This document shows, one piece after another, positions 10,348-22,376 of a DNA stretch of 64,000 nucleotides. Positions within the stretch are counted from its first letter, which is position 1; each line of letters begins with the position of its first letter. Location: assembly GCA_933207985.1 (NCBI GenBank), contig OW240921.1:3690923-3754922 (forward strand), in the 5' to 3' direction. The notes below the pieces were generated by a model. It saw only the letters and a list, made by a program, of their open reading frames with translations, did not search any database and was not told where the DNA came from. Both the position numbers and the translations under genes were made by a program. This DNA comes from Pelobates cultripes (taxonomy: Eukaryota > Chordata > Amphibia > Anura > Pelobatidae).

Positions 10348-11510
10348 GTAATTCTTTTAAAAGTCATTTAGAAAGCCAAAGAAAGAAGACTGAAGAATGA
10401 AGCTCATAAAACAATACATTGACCAGTAAATATAGAATAAATATTTAAACATTAAATATGGGTGGGGTTAGGAAAGGATATATATTGTTGGGGTGGCAAG
10501 GGGCCCGTGGATAACCAACATACTGGGTGATGACTCTCATATCTGCATATCTGGATTTTAGAGTTCAGAAAGCTGGGCATCCCCTGGCCCTCACGGACAG
10601 TGAAGGACACCTCATGGCATATTATGGCCGAGGAGAACTGGGTATCTTCTGACCTCACCACTCGTCATGCCCAACCCAATGTCCCCCATCCCACCACACA
10701 CATTTTAAGTTCTCTGTTCTCTGCTGCAAAGACGGTGTACTGAAAGGGTTAACCTGTTGCCATGTGTGTGTGTGTGCATGCGGGGTCTCATGGTGGGATA
10801 CCATGTATTTTCTAACTCTTCTTACATCTATAATTGCAAAGTGTGTGGAAGTATCGTTGCTTGCAGCTATAATTTGCAGGTTCATGCGTGTTATTTTCCT
10901 AGCTATTAAAACCAGTTATCAACTCAACGGGACACGTAAACATACTGTATTGAGAATGCTGGAACGCATCTCTTTAAAATGGGAAACCCCTATCTGCACA
11001 GCGGATGTGAGTCAACCTTTGATCAAGTGGCAACACAATCTAATCACATTTACTAAATTCTGAAATGCAGTCATTTGAATCAAGTAAATAAGTTGATTTT
11101 TTTCCAAATCAGCTACTTTTGTCTACAGTTTGCCATTTAGATTTTAATTTATCACAGGTCCGAGATTAGCAGCAATAAGCTGTGCGGACCTACTCACTGC
11201 TTCTACTTCGTAATTGGGAATGTAAATGGCGTTCTGCTTTGTGTCGCTGCAGGAACGTGCTGTCAGGCTTTTGTTAAAATGCAGGACATTCAGTTTGCTA
11301 TACACAGCATTCTAGTCAGAGTCCTGGCTAGTCACCGTCTCTAAGACCACTGGCCAGTGGGAATATGATGGGGCATCTTCTTTCCCCCATTCCAGAGATA
11401 TCTTGTGGGGTTAAAGGCTGCTCCCTTCCCACAAATTTTATAATGCAATGCACTGGCATATTCAGCTCTGGATTCTGGGAGCCCGATGAGGTCCAATTTG
11501 TGTATATATT
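10348..11510. other. Non-coding region, no gene seen
   Basis: A short TG microsatellite lies at 10763-10780. Several open frames exist on both strands, but none shows splice-compatible or family-like features. Confidence 0.45.
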
Positions 11511-11840
11511 TATTTAAAGTGAAACTATAGTGCCAGGATATCTAACTCGTTTTCCTGGCACTATAGCTTCCCTATCTGTCAAGGTCCCCTCCCGCGGCAC
11601 TGTCGGGTTTAATAACCCCTTCAGTCACTTACCTGGGTTCAGCACTGAGGTACCTCGGCACTGGCTCAGCTCCACCCACGCTCCTCCCCCACCAACGTCC
11701 GCCAGCGGGGTAGACCTAATGCGCACGCACGGCAATGGCCATGCTCACATTAGGATATCCCCATATGAAAGCATAATACAATGCTTTCCTATGGGGAAAA
11801 TCTGACACTGGAGGTCCTCATGTCCAGTGTCAGATAACGG
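11511..11840. mobile_element. Degraded MITE fragment of the ACTATAGTGCCAGG type
   Basis: It contains an inverted pair around ACTATAGTGCCAGG and blocks (the gcgcac..., ctatgggga and gacactgga segments) shared with the TTAA MITE at 52944-53346. The ends are not exact, so it is called as a fragment. Confidence 0.45.
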
Positions 11841-11877
11841 ACCAAAAGTCTGTTTCAATTCTGAAAGTCCCTCAAGT

Positions 11878-12350
11878 GGCTTGTCCCAACCTGCTCTGGT
11901 ATCCATCTTACTGTGGGTACATTGTATCACTGGACCTTGCCCCAACCTGCCTGGGATCCATCTTACTGTGGGGACATTGTATCACTGGAACTTGCCCCAA
12001 CCTGCTCTGGTATCCATCTTACTGCTGGTACATCGTATCACTGGACCTTGCCCCAACCTGCTCTGGTATCCATCTTACTGTGGGTACATCGTATCAATGG
12101 ACCTTGCCCCAACCTGCTCTGGAATCCATCTTACTGTGGGTACATCGTATCAATGGACCTTTCCCCAACCTGCTCTGGTATCCATCTTACTTTGGGTACA
12201 TCGTATCACTGGACCTTGCCCCAACTTGCTCTGGTATGCATCTTACTGTGAGTACATCGTATCACTGGACCTTGCCCCAACCTGCTCTGGTATGCATCTT
12301 ACTGTGAGCACATCGTATCACTGGAACTTTCCCCAACCTGCTCTGGTATC
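11878..12350. repeat. 56-bp minisatellite
   Basis: About eight tandem copies of a 56-base unit containing CCCCAACCTGCTCTGGTATC and TTACTGTGGGTACATCG (spacing 11885 to 11941). Because 56 is not a multiple of three, open frames appear in every frame. They are artefacts of the repeat. Confidence 0.9.
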
Positions 12351-12990
12351 ACTTGTACCAATAGATAGAGAAAGAAAGAGATAAGCCAAAAGAGGGGAAA
12401 ATATATTGGTACACAAAATGATAGAGAGCTTGTATTTTGAGTATCAATTTGTATATAACAAAATAAATTAATGTGTACAACTCCCGCTTCCTCCCCCAGG
12501 GGTGAACAGGATTAATTAGATCAAAAGATCCCTATACGAGTACCTCGGGACATAAAAATTCAGTTAAACCGTTAAATATACGATAGAGAGTCAAAATATA
12601 TTCACTCGCTCCACCACTAAGCATGATCTCACCTATCGGGTGACGATGGGGGTCGCCCAAATAAAGAGCTCCTCCGCCCTAATTGGTTGTACGTGGGAGG
12701 TTTCTCTGATAACCTAGTAAAGAAATGTTTTATTTAGGTTAGCGTCTTTGGGAATTTAGACATGTAAAGAAATATATATTATTTCATCCACAATACATTA
12801 GAGTGGATCTTAATGACCTCCTTCATGGTTAACTGCAGAATGTCAATATTAACTGACCTCATAAGAATTTCATATATGTTCCGGAGTGATGACAATATCT
12901 CCGTGGCATAGAAGAGAAAAAATATTGTCAGCTATTGCTCACACTAATACCAATAAAATAATAGCACTTTGCCTGTCCACTGGTGGCAGA
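12351..12990. other. Unassigned non-coding sequence
   Basis: AT-rich sequence between the minisatellite and the LINE. No gene or exact repeat boundary was recognised. Confidence 0.4.
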
Positions 12991-13322
12991 TCTCTCTTTT
13001 TTTTTTAATCTATATTTTATTTTTCAAATATTGCCCTTTATACATCAATACATACATTACAAGTTGGAATACATGTAATCAAGCGATTAGCTTATTTCCA
13101 TACAGAAAAAAATATCTATAAATGTACATGTATTACAGAATTAAAATACATACAAAAACAAAATTCACTTGCCCAGAGGGATAACAATTACTTTATTTCT
13201 CATTGTACATATCTATATCTACAATCTTATTTTCCTTATTTAACCTACATCTGTTTTAGCTTATTTCCCTTGGGACCCAATCATACCTCTGGGGCATTAT
13301 ACATTATATTTAACGATAGACA

Positions 13323-13826
13323 TTAATTACTGACTAGGACCTTTTCCACAATTTTTATCCATTTATTAATGTTCATCAATCTATATGAATTCCTTTGAAT
13401 TATTCCGATTTCCATTTTACATTGATGTATCGTTTGGTTTTTTATTTCGTTCCACTCTAAAACCTTTTTACTTTTCCAATGCCTTGCCAGCACTATCTTT
13501 GCTGCCATCAAAATGTGTATTATCAACATACTTTTTTCAGTAGCCATACCGGGCCAACCCTGGTGTAATAATAAACTCTGTGGAGTGAAAGGTATATTTA
13601 CCTGACAAATTGCGAATATCTGATCATAAATGCTCTTCCATACCTTTCTTAACTGTTTGCATTGCCACCATATATGAAGATAATCTTCTTTCCCTGTTTC
13701 ACATCTCCAACATTTATTTTGCTGATCTTTATATATTTTAGACAGTTTTTCTGGGACCATATTCCATCTATTTACTAGCTTATAAAAATTCTCTGCGATA
13801 TTCAAGCAATGTACCATTTTATTCAC
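13323..13826 (-). pseudogene. ORF2 C-terminal fragment of the L1-like LINE
   Basis: This 167-residue open segment carries the pattern CWRC...YLHIWWQCKQLRKVW, followed by ARHWKS. That is the conserved C-terminal region of Tx1/L1-clade ORF2 proteins, also present in the element at 54810-56924 (HIWWFCPKL, PRHWKS). It is a remnant without an intact upstream RT. Confidence 0.75.
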
Positions 13827-14409
13827 ATTGACTATAGCCCTTATCAGATCTAAATATGTAATTTCTGAATTAAGATCTTTTTCCCACTTAGTCTTGGATT
13901 TCCACTCATGGTTCCTCTGAAGTTCTTTTAGAAATTCATAACATCTAGTTATATGTCCTTTCGATCTATGATTATCCAGAATATGTCTTAAATTATTAGT
14001 ACTTTTATCTTAAATTCCACAAATCTCCCCAGATAGAATTTGATTCTCAAATTATGTAAAGATCTCCTTACTATTAAGTCCAAACTCTGTTTGTAGCTGG
14101 TTAAAAGGCTTAATTTATTTATTTTTATCTGTACAATCTTGGATAGTCTTAATTCCCACCTGTATCCATTTACTGATATTAATACCTTCAATATTCCCCG
14201 GGATCCCCACCATAGGTAAAAAAGGAAACAGTCTATATTCTATTTTATAATATTTTTTAATTTTATTCCACAGTCTCAAAATACTATTACTAATAATTGA
14301 ATTTTCTGGGACGCAGGTCTATTTTTAATTTTATCTTTTTTTTTGTTGTCCAAAATAATTCGGAAAAACTATCTACTTCTACTAGTGCGGATTCTATTTG
14401 GTACCAAGC

Positions 14410-14625
14410 TTAATCTTTTTGGTCTCTACTTTGGGTGGTTTTAGCATGTGCTAGCATGCAAGCATTATGATATTCTATTATATTTGGGGCTGCTAGTCCC
14501 CTATCTTTTTTCTTTTTTGATATCAAATTTAAATTTATTCTGTTTTTTTCCCCCTTCCAAATAAATTTAGAAAAAGCTGACTGTATTATTTTTAACCAGG
14601 TCATTGGCACTTGTATCGGTAACAT
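14410..14625 (-). pseudogene. ORF2 segment after the RT core, L1-like LINE
   Basis: A 71-residue open segment with FSKFIWKGEKNRINLN...GLAAPNI. This matches the FIWGN..R..L...GIGVPDI region downstream of the polymerase domain in the intact L1 of this window. It is separated from its neighbours by frameshifts. Confidence 0.65.
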
Positions 14626-14819
14626 TCTAAAAATATAATTCCATTTAGGCAGAATGTATGATCGAATCGTATTTATACGCCCTATCCAGGAGATCTCCTT
14701 ACTGACCCATTGTTCAAGGTTTTGTTTGTGTATTTTATAAGTGGGAGAAAATTAACCTCAATTACTTTATTTATGTTTCTTAGAATTTTAATACCCAGAA
14801 ACGTAGTATTATCCTTTGT

Positions 14820-15248
14820 TCAGGCGAAGTTATAAGTTGTTTTAATAAAGTTCCTGTCTTCACTATCAATCTTGCTTGCCATTATTGTAGTTTTATTTGT
14901 ATTTAATTTATAGTTTGAGTATTCACTATATTGACCCAGTACCTTTATCAATTCCGGCGGCAATTGGTTTTGTAAAGTAAGCATGACGTCATCAGCGTAT
15001 AAGTTGACTTTATGTTTTACCTTATTTATCTTGAAACCCTCAATCTTTCTATTTTGCCTTATTTCTTCTGCCAGGGGCTTAATGGTTAAAACATATAATG
15101 AATTGGACAGGGGGCATCCCTGCCTGGTGCCGTTCATAATATTAACCCAATCTACCTTCATACCTGGTCCTACCGTCCTTGCCAAGGGGACTGTGTACAA
15201 TGCCATAATTGCATCATGGACTGCCGCTTCTAAACCGTATGCCTTCAA
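14820..15248 (-). pseudogene. Reverse transcriptase fragment of the L1-like LINE
   Basis: This 142-residue segment contains TRQGCPLS at residues 41-48 and the catalytic YADD at 84-87. Those are RT motifs of L1-group non-LTR retrotransposons. The upstream part of the domain (KAFDKVRWDF-like) is visible in the adjacent frame to about 15300. The N-terminal endonuclease is missing. Confidence 0.8.
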
Positions 15249-15303
15249 AGCGTCACTTAGAAAATCCCATCTGACCTTGTCAAAGGCTTTCTCAGCAGGG
15301 TGA

Positions 15304-16034
15304 TAAGGGAGATATTCATCCTTAATGCTGCATCATGGACATCCAGAACTCGTCTAAGGGACTGGTGGCTGATTTCAATCTTTACAGTGAGGTAGGACAC
15401 CTGAGATCCTCATTGTTGTTCTCGGACCCAGGCCTTGGTGCAATCAAGGCGACGAGCTGTTGGGCTGCTATTGACTTGCGCTGTGTCCTTGTGGATATGT
15501 GCATTGGGGCAGACCCTGATAATGTTAGAAGTAAATTTGTCCAACACTATTCTCCTACTTAGGAATGACCACTCAGATGTTCCTTCACTCATATCCTGTA
15601 TCCTTGCTACCAGTTCTCTCTATTTATTTAAAGTTTATCAACCTTGGCTAATGACCCCAAATGGACTGACCCCTTTGCCTGGAACAGACAATGCCATTAG
15701 GATTTTCAATTTAATACTTTATAAATGTAACCCGTGTGCTTCTACCCAGCTTTCTGGTAGTCCTGTTGCCACATCAGACCTCTTGGATAGTTGTGTTGCT
15801 GCAAGGATGTGCTAGACTCCGCATACTGAGCCTCCACAACCAGACTGTAACAAATAATTAGATGTTATCATATTGAATGGTTGTACTCTATTTCCTCTAA
15901 AGTTAAAGGTTCTCTCATATATTGCACTAGCAGGCAAAACACATTTATTTGATTTCTTATGGGATTCAAATTCTACTGCAGGCTATAACTGAATGGGACA
16001 ATCATAAAACAAAACATGGCAACAAAGAAAACAA
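15304..16034. other. Unassigned sequence between LINE and Tc1 copy
   Basis: Two open frames (15335-15562 and 15435-15815) overlap here, but neither shows a recognisable domain or splice logic. It is probably an old repeat. Confidence 0.35.
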
Positions 16035-17203
16035 TTAAACGACTCCTGTTCAAAAGTCTGCATCCCCTTAGTTCTTAATACTGTGTATTGCCCCCTTTAG
16101 CATCAATGACAGCGTGCAGTCTTTTGTAATAGTTGTCTAAGAGACCACTAATTCTTGCAGGTGGCTGCCCATTCGTCTTAGCAAAATGCCTGAGGCATGC
16201 AAAATCTTTGGTCGTCTTCCATAAACCGCACGTTTCAGATCTCCCCAGAGTGGTTCGATGATATTAAGGTCAGGAGACTGTGATGGCCACTCCAGAACCT
16301 TCACCTTTTTCTACTGTAACCACTGGAGGGTCAGCTTGGCCTTGTGCTTAGGGTCATTGTCATGCTGGAAAGTCCAAAAGTGTCCATGCAGAAGAATGCA
16401 AATTGTCTGCCAGTATTTTCTGATAATATGCTGCATTTATCTTGCGATCAATTTTCACAAGATTTCCTGTGCCTTTAGAGCTCCCACCCACTCAAATCAT
16501 CGGTGAGCCACCACCATGCTTCACAGTGGGGATGGTATTCTTTCACTATATGCCTTCTTGACCCCTCTCCAAACATAGCGCTTATGGTTGTGACCATAAA
16601 GCTCTATTTTGGTCTCATCGCCCCAAATTACAGTGTGCCAGAAACTATGAGGTGCGTCAAGGTGTTGTCGGGCATATTGTAAACAGGGGCATATTGAACA
16701 GTACTGACTGGCATTTTCAAGGCTTTTGATATCTTTTTATATCCTTGTCCATCTTTATAAAGTTCCATTACCTTGTTACGCAGGTCTTTTGACCGTGCTT
16801 TTCTGTTCCCAATGGCTCAGTATCTAGCCTTCTCAGTGCACCCATGTGAGAGCTAACAAACTCATTGACTAATTATACACAGCCACTAATTGCAATTTAA
16901 AAAACCACAGGTGTGAGAAATTAACCTTTAATTGCCATTTTAACCTGTGTGTGTCATTTTGTGTGCCTGTAACAAGGCCAAACATTCAAGGTTATGTAAA
17001 AATTTGATCAGGACCATTTGGGTGATTTCTGTTATCATTATGATATAAAAAGGAGCCCAACAACTATGTGATAATAAATGACTTCATATGATCACTATCC
17101 TTCAATAAAAGGCATTTGTTTGCATGATCAGTCATATTTTCAAAATCAATGCCAAAATGTCACAATTTCTGCCAGGGTGTGCAAACATTTGAGCACAATT
17201 GTA
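16035..17203 (-). mobile_element. Tc1/mariner transposon remnant
   Basis: On the minus strand, around 16240-16310, the transposase reads [17 protein letters not shown], the hallmark segment containing the last acidic residue of the Tc1 DD34E triad. Imperfect inverted ends lie at about 16040-16068 (TTCAAAAGTCTGCATCCCC) and 17170-17203 (GTGTGCAAACATTTGAGCAC). Stops and indels break the frame through the rest, so it is inactive. The 1.17-kb length suits a Tc1-like element with an internal deletion. Confidence 0.85.
16145..16760 (-). pseudogene. Broken Tc1 transposase
   Basis: The C-terminal catalytic half can be followed on the minus strand from about 16760 to 16145 in more than one frame, ending near LQELVVS. 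The sequence encoding [11 protein letters not shown] is intact, whereas upstream parts are shifted. It would have cut and joined its own inverted repeats as a DDE/D transposase. Confidence 0.7.
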
Positions 17204-17206
17204 TCA

Positions 17207-17700
17207 ATGGACTGTTCCTATATGCCATTGCTGCAGCGTACATTCTTTGGAACGTAGTAGTCTCCAGAGTTAAGATTTCACTCTGAGTGCAGTTATCAAG
17301 TTTAAAAAACAGTTCTGATTTCTTAGCAAAACTGGTTGTGTTTTCCTCATTTGTTTGTTTGCTTTATGGCTGCTAATAAATAAGTATCATATAACTAAGT
17401 TTGTTGTGTGGTATGTCAGGGTTCCTGTTATTTATTTCTTGTCTATGAATTATGCAAGTATATTGTGGTTAAATGTGGTGACTTTATACTTCCGGACGTA
17501 TCTTTTAAACCGGATGATTTTTTTCCTACAATAACCTAGTTTATTAAGCAAGCAGTAGCTGTTAGAATACAGGGGGTTTCCTGGTTTGTGCTTGTCATGT
17601 GCAGGTCCCTGGAATTGGAGTAATTCTATTTTTAAAGAATAGACAGCACATATTTCGATGGAGACATATTTTATTGTTTTGGTTAGAGCCACTTTAGCTT
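17207..17700. other. Non-coding sequence upstream of the candidate exon
   Basis: AT-rich DNA. The open frame on the minus strand (17450-17818) has no features of a protein family. Confidence 0.4.
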
Positions 17701-17706
17701 GTGCAC

Positions 17707-17785
17707 GGCCAATGTCGAGTAATATGTGCAGGTCCTTTTCCATCGGATGGTAATATATAAAGTGACATAAACACTGAAGGATCAA
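17707..17785 (+). promoter_or_regulatory. Candidate promoter: CCAAT box and TATA box
   Basis: GGCCAAT at 17707-17713 is followed by ATATATAAA near 17754-17762. The spacing would place transcription start near 17785, with a 5' leader of about 60 bases. A six-codon upstream ORF (17822-17842) lies in that leader. The layout matches a compact TATA promoter, but no expression evidence is available. Confidence 0.4.
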
Positions 17786-17845
17786 GCAACATCTCCATTT
17801 GTTAAACTGCAACTCCAAGCCATGTTAATGATAATGAACTAGAAC

Positions 17846-17927
17846 ATGGCAGCTGGACATTGTCCTTGGAAAATTCCCATCCTGGGCCTCCTACTGATTA
17901 GTGTAACCCAGGGGCCCCCAGGTTCCT
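17846..17927 (+). CDS. Candidate signal-peptide first exon
   Basis: The ATG has A at -3 and G at +4. The peptide MAAGHCPWKIPILGLLLISV followed by TQGPPGS has the charged, hydrophobic and small-residue layout of a signal peptide. The donor-like GTATGAG at 17928 gives 82 coding bases and a phase 1 intron, as in exon 1 of the gene at 783. Reading on without splicing stays open to 18100 but gives an undistinguished sequence. No partner exon can be assigned with confidence. It may be a second secreted or membrane gene whose later exons are scattered among transposons, or chance. Confidence 0.4.
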
Positions 17928-18105
17928 GTATGAGTAGGGTCACAATCATTGTGATTCGTGGACTGTCAGAAAGGAAACCTTTGGGTCCTCAAAATAAGAT
18001 ACACAAGGAAGAACTACAATGGCTCCACAAAGGATATTGGACTGATGATTTATTTCCAGTGCATTCACTGAGAGGATTAGTGATAAGGGGCAGATGGTAA
18101 AAGAT

Positions 18106-18894
18106 CAGGGCTGGATTAACATAGGGGCTGATGGAGCTGCAGCTTCAGGCCCATGCTTATGGAATAGACCCATTGATTTAAAAAAAACTAAAACTTTTTT
18201 TTTTTACTTTTCACAAGCTCCTGCTGAAGTATAAAAACTCAAGACGGATGTAGAGGAACAAAACTGTTGTGCACTGGCTGAAAATGAAATTAGTTAAGGT
18301 AAAGCTGACGCTGTGGTATGTTCCCTTCTTCTACACTCACTACGTACACTTTTTCTCTGTCTCAGACTGTATAAGAGGAGCTTCTGCCTGCTAATAAGAA
18401 GGTGAGGAGAGGAGTGGACCAGCAAGTCCTTAGAAAGCTTAAAACTAGCGCATCAATAAACACATTTATGCCAAGCTCCAGGTGCTGTCTGCACAGTATG
18501 CCCTTGGTTGGTCATCATGCATGATTGGCAGGCTGACCATCTAATATTTCGTGCAGACACGCCCCCTTTTTGGGCATGTTTGTCCCTTTGGGCAGTTCTG
18601 GTTACGTGATTTGCATCAGTGGCCCACCCTTTTACCCCACCCAGCGAAATCCTGCTTAACCAGACACTGCTTATAGGGGGTATGGATTTACTTAAAAGAT
18701 GAAAGCGAGAGATTAGCATAGGGCATGTGTTTTCTGATAGCTATATCCTGTGAGTTTCCCTCCAGCACCACCTCCACCAGATACATGATGCTTGGAAGGT
18801 ATAACTGTTTTAATGTTTTCCTTTGATAAGATTCTGTAATTAGGTCCATCATAATTGTCAGCAACAGACCCAATGGGCTTTTAATCTGGCCCTG
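18106..18894. mobile_element. Non-autonomous hAT element
   Basis: The ends CAGGGCTGGATTAA and (reverse complement) CAGGGCCAGATTAA are terminal inverted repeats. They are flanked by taaaagat (18098-18105) and taaaatat (18895-18902), an 8-bp duplication with one mismatch. The 789-bp interior has no transposase. Confidence 0.8.
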
Positions 18895-19034
18895 TAAAAT
18901 ATATATATAAGGTTATGCTGCAGAAAGATTTTTCTCACTTTTAGCAAAACTACAAGATTTTAATGTGAAGACACAGCATGAATAAACCAAAACCTGTCAA
19001 ATGCTCTTAAATCAGGTTGGTGTCCAGATTAGTA

Positions 19035-19246
19035 ATTAGTCTCCTTGGCTTTAGTGTTGTTATTTATATATAACATGTAATTCCATCACTTTCAGCAATA
19101 TTCCTGTTTTTGTCTCCAAATAGGAAGGATATACATACAAATAGGGGGAAAATATATATTGTAGTATATTACAAACACAGTGTTCAGAAAACATAATTGT
19201 AAAATGGACAATGGCTAATACAAAATGGTTGACAGGCCAGCAAGCT
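19035..19246 (+). repeat. Near-identical 212-bp direct repeat, left copy
   Basis: Pairs with 22164-22376 in direct orientation with only a few differences, beginning at AGTCTCCTTGGC and ending at CCAGCAAGCTT. The sequence on either side of both copies is unrelated. The copies are about 3.1 kb apart and bracket the solo LTR. Confidence 0.8.
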
Positions 19247-19729
19247 TAACTGTGACATCCGTGAGAGATTTGTGAGAGAGGTAAGTGTAGCCGGAGCAGG
19301 AAGAAATGGCGTCAATAACAAAACCTTTTGCAAAGATTTATTAGTAAAGTGTGAAGAGCTACAAATGTGTAAAAATTCACAGCAAGAGCCTTAACGGGTG
19401 TCCTGCTACAGCACCGGATGTTATCCCCCGTGTCCTAGTGTATCCAGTATTGGCTCTACCACAGTTCTTTCTTGTTAAGGTTGGGGGGACTATCGTAGAT
19501 GGGGGGGCTGGATTTGGTGTCCATACTTCCAATGGCTAGATCCAGTGGCTTGATGTCCATCATTCAGAGACTCAGGCTACCTATGGGGAAATTATACAGT
19601 AAGACGAAGGGTCATGGATTCACCTAGGGAGGGAATTAATTAACATAATGGGGTCCCTAAGGGTCCAGGACCAGAGGAACTCAGTAAGCATGTGAATGAT
19701 AAATAACAGTTTCAGACTGATTTACATGC

Positions 19730-20759
19730 TGTAGCGGAGGCCTGGTATTTCACAGGTTAACTCCACTAAGATCCCAGTGAGGCTCAGGATCAAGTAACGA
19801 AAAATCCCTCGAAGTAATAATTCCAACAAGCAAGGTAATCCACGAATATCCCCATTCAGATCCCAATGACTGGACGACACACAGCACCAGGAGCAGAACT
19901 GACGTTTATTCCACACAACCTCCTTTTAAGCATTTCTCCCATGCAAGGGAGGGATTCACATTCATTAATACAGTACCCAATGGAATAGCAGTTACCTCCC
20001 ACACATCTCCTCCCCTTAGTATGACACCTAATTCCATTATACAGGTTACAGTTTTCCCCAAGTTCTGGATGTACCCCAAGATTAGCAGGTACACCAATAC
20101 TTAGGGTACCCCCTGGTAGCCCTGATCTGGGTGACTAACATATCCAAAATTCACCCAGATCGGGAGTTAGGTGGAGGGTGAAATTTGACCGACCGCACAC
20201 GAGGTGGTATCCGAAAAGGATTCCATGCGTTTTGGCCCTGCGGTCGGTCTCCGTTCGGGAGGTAAAATACACAGAAATACATGCCATCCACCATTAAACC
20301 AGCATTCGCATGAATGCCCTTGTTAGGTACTCCAAACTCACCGAACGGGGGGCTGATTCGTCTTCCCGTTCGTGAGTTATGGAGCTCTGGAGGTGTCAGC
20401 GGTGTTTGGGTAATCGAGTGCCCGATTTGAGTTCCAGACACTCGACGACCAAACACCGCTGAGTCTTTCGTGCATAAGATGGCCACAGCCACGTGTTCAC
20501 ATGCCGAATGGCGGCCACCCAGATACATCCATAAACCACCTATTAGTCTGCGGTTAACACGTATTTTACAGCTTAATTAGGGACACACTTCACTCTGGGT
20601 AGGTCTATTAGTTTGGTAGTTTCCATTTGTATGAAATACAGATGGAAACTACCGAACAATCATACTAATGCCAGTTACAATGAAATACAAAGCAGAAACA
20701 ACACACGAATTGCAGGATTCTCATAGTCTGTAAGGACAGCCACAATACCATCCGCTACA
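19730..20759 (-). mobile_element. Solo LTR of the recurring family (copy 3)
   Basis: On the plus strand it runs from TGTAGCGGA to TCCGCTACA, with catgc duplicated exactly at 19725-19729 and 20760-20764. These are the TG...CA ends and 5-bp target duplication of an LTR element whose internal part was lost by recombination between LTRs. On the minus strand the polyadenylation signal AATAAA lies at about 19906-19911. Blocks at 20110-20250 match other copies. Confidence 0.85.
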
Positions 20760-21826
20760 CATGCATACACCATGGGTCTTGTGAGAATTACTGTCATGCA
20801 GTTGGGTAAATTACTATAATATTCAATCAAGACATAGTTTATATTTGGTGGTTTAACAGGAGATTTTTCTTTTTATACTTAGCTGAGGCGGGTGTTCAGT
20901 TTGGTGTCTATTATTATTAACAAGAGATGTTAATATTTGGTGTCAGCCTGGTGTCTTTTATTATTATTAACAAGAGATGTTAATATTCTCGTCAGCGGAC
21001 GTGGTGAAGCAAAAGGGAGGGCATAAACCACCCGGACCTCGGCCATTCCCTTAACTTGTGGAGGGGGGTAGGGGAAGGGGTGAGAGGCCATCCCAAAGGC
21101 TCTATACCCATATGATCACACATATTGGAACTCAGCACATCACAACTGCCCCCTTACACAACACGGATAGACTGGTCGTCTGGTCTCTGTTAGTATTCCG
21201 AATACTGCCCACGTTCCTCCATATTACACAAGGATGATTCCTTCTGGGAGGACAATTGACCAATTCAATGCCATCAGAACGCATACCTAGGTAGATGACT
21301 CTGTACCCACTGGCTCCCAGCTATGGAGAAAAGTTACTATATCATATAGCATGTGCATCGCGCTACCCTACTACTCACGTTTATTGAGTTATATGCAATT
21401 AAATATGACATTTTGTTGGAGTAGCAGAGACCTGCGAGTCCATCCACATCACTTCTTTCTGTACCTTTTCTATGAAATATCAAAAACTTCTATTTCCTTA
21501 ATATTCTCGTCAGCAGGGAATTACCGGTAGGTAACATGTTGTAGTTTTTAAACAGCCGTTAGCAAAAGCTATTTTAGTGATTAGTGACATGACTTAACAT
21601 TCAAAATAACCACATCATAGCGAGTCTGTGCACACAGTTACTCTGGGATCAAAGCAAATAGAGAAAGTATTTATTATATGAGGTTTCGGTTCCCACCACA
21701 GTAAATGGGGGAGGGGGGGCAGGTGTTTCCTTGTTCATTTACCTTGAAAAACCACAACTTTACTCAGAATTCTATGACAGATTTTCATATTATTTTCTAA
21801 GAAAGGCCCGGCTTTATACGGAAAGT
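20760..21826. other. Repeat-derived non-coding sequence
   Basis: A block around TATTATTAACAAGAGATG occurs twice (about 20910-20940 and 20960-20990). ATTCTCGTCAGC recurs at about 20983 and 21503. No gene was recognised. Confidence 0.4.
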
Positions 21827-21925
21827 ACAAACAAATAGGGGAGAAGGTAGCGCCAATAAAAACCATATAAGATAAATTTATTTGGTTTTTAGTGGCACTA
21901 CCTTCTCTCCTATTTGTTTGTATCA
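21827..21925. repeat. About 97-bp palindromic MITE-like repeat
   Basis: The outer arms read TACAAACAAATAGGGGAGAAG and its reverse complement with few differences, separated by a short AT-rich loop. It could fold as a near-full-length hairpin. It may be the core of a foldback MITE whose ends are not clear. Confidence 0.7.
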
Positions 21926-22163
21926 TTTCTGTTGTAGGGCCTGTGAGGGAGCCCTATTTTTAGGTGTGCTTTCATGTTTTATCGTTTCTGTTATGTATTT
22001 GTGTAGTTAGAGAGAGCTGATCTTTTTTTCTGTCTGATACGGAAAGTGGAATACAACAATTCCACTTTCCAATAGTAATGAAAAGCTATAACACATGAAA
22101 AATACAGTGCAGTATATTTGAATTCTTGGTGGGAATGAAGATATGAGCACATTGAACTCACTA

Positions 22164-22376
22164 ATTAGTCTCCTTGGCTTTAGTGTTGTTATTTATATAT
22201 AACATGTAATTCCATCACTTTCAGCAATATTCCTGTTTTTGTCTCCAAATAGGAAGGATATATATACAAATAGGGGAAAAATATATATTGTAGTATATTA
22301 CAAACACAGTGTTCAGAAAACATAATTGTAAAATGGACAATGGCTAATACAAAATGGTTGACAGGCCAGCAAGCTT
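22164..22376 (+). repeat. Near-identical direct repeat, right copy
   Basis: Partner of 19035-19246. Sharp loss of similarity at both ends of both copies suggests short transposed or duplicated units, or LTR-like ends, rather than a longer segmental duplication. Confidence 0.8.

Larger units (their letters stand above)
12991..15303 (-). mobile_element. Decayed, 5'-truncated L1/Tx1-like LINE
   Basis: The minus strand holds scattered pieces of an L1-type ORF2: reverse transcriptase (14820-15248), part of the region after the RT core (14410-14625) and the C-terminal segment (13323-13826). It ends in an A-rich tail read on the minus strand (plus-strand T run about 12998-13007). Frameshifts and stops separate the pieces. 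It belongs to a different subfamily from the element at 54618, because the aligned segments differ at many residues. The plus-strand text at the 5' break stops abruptly at about 15303, which suggests truncation. Confidence 0.8.

Noticed and set aside
11827..12384. Three overlapping open frames of 112-185 codons
   Set aside because: They are produced by the 56-bp minisatellite; the same peptide units occur in all three frames.
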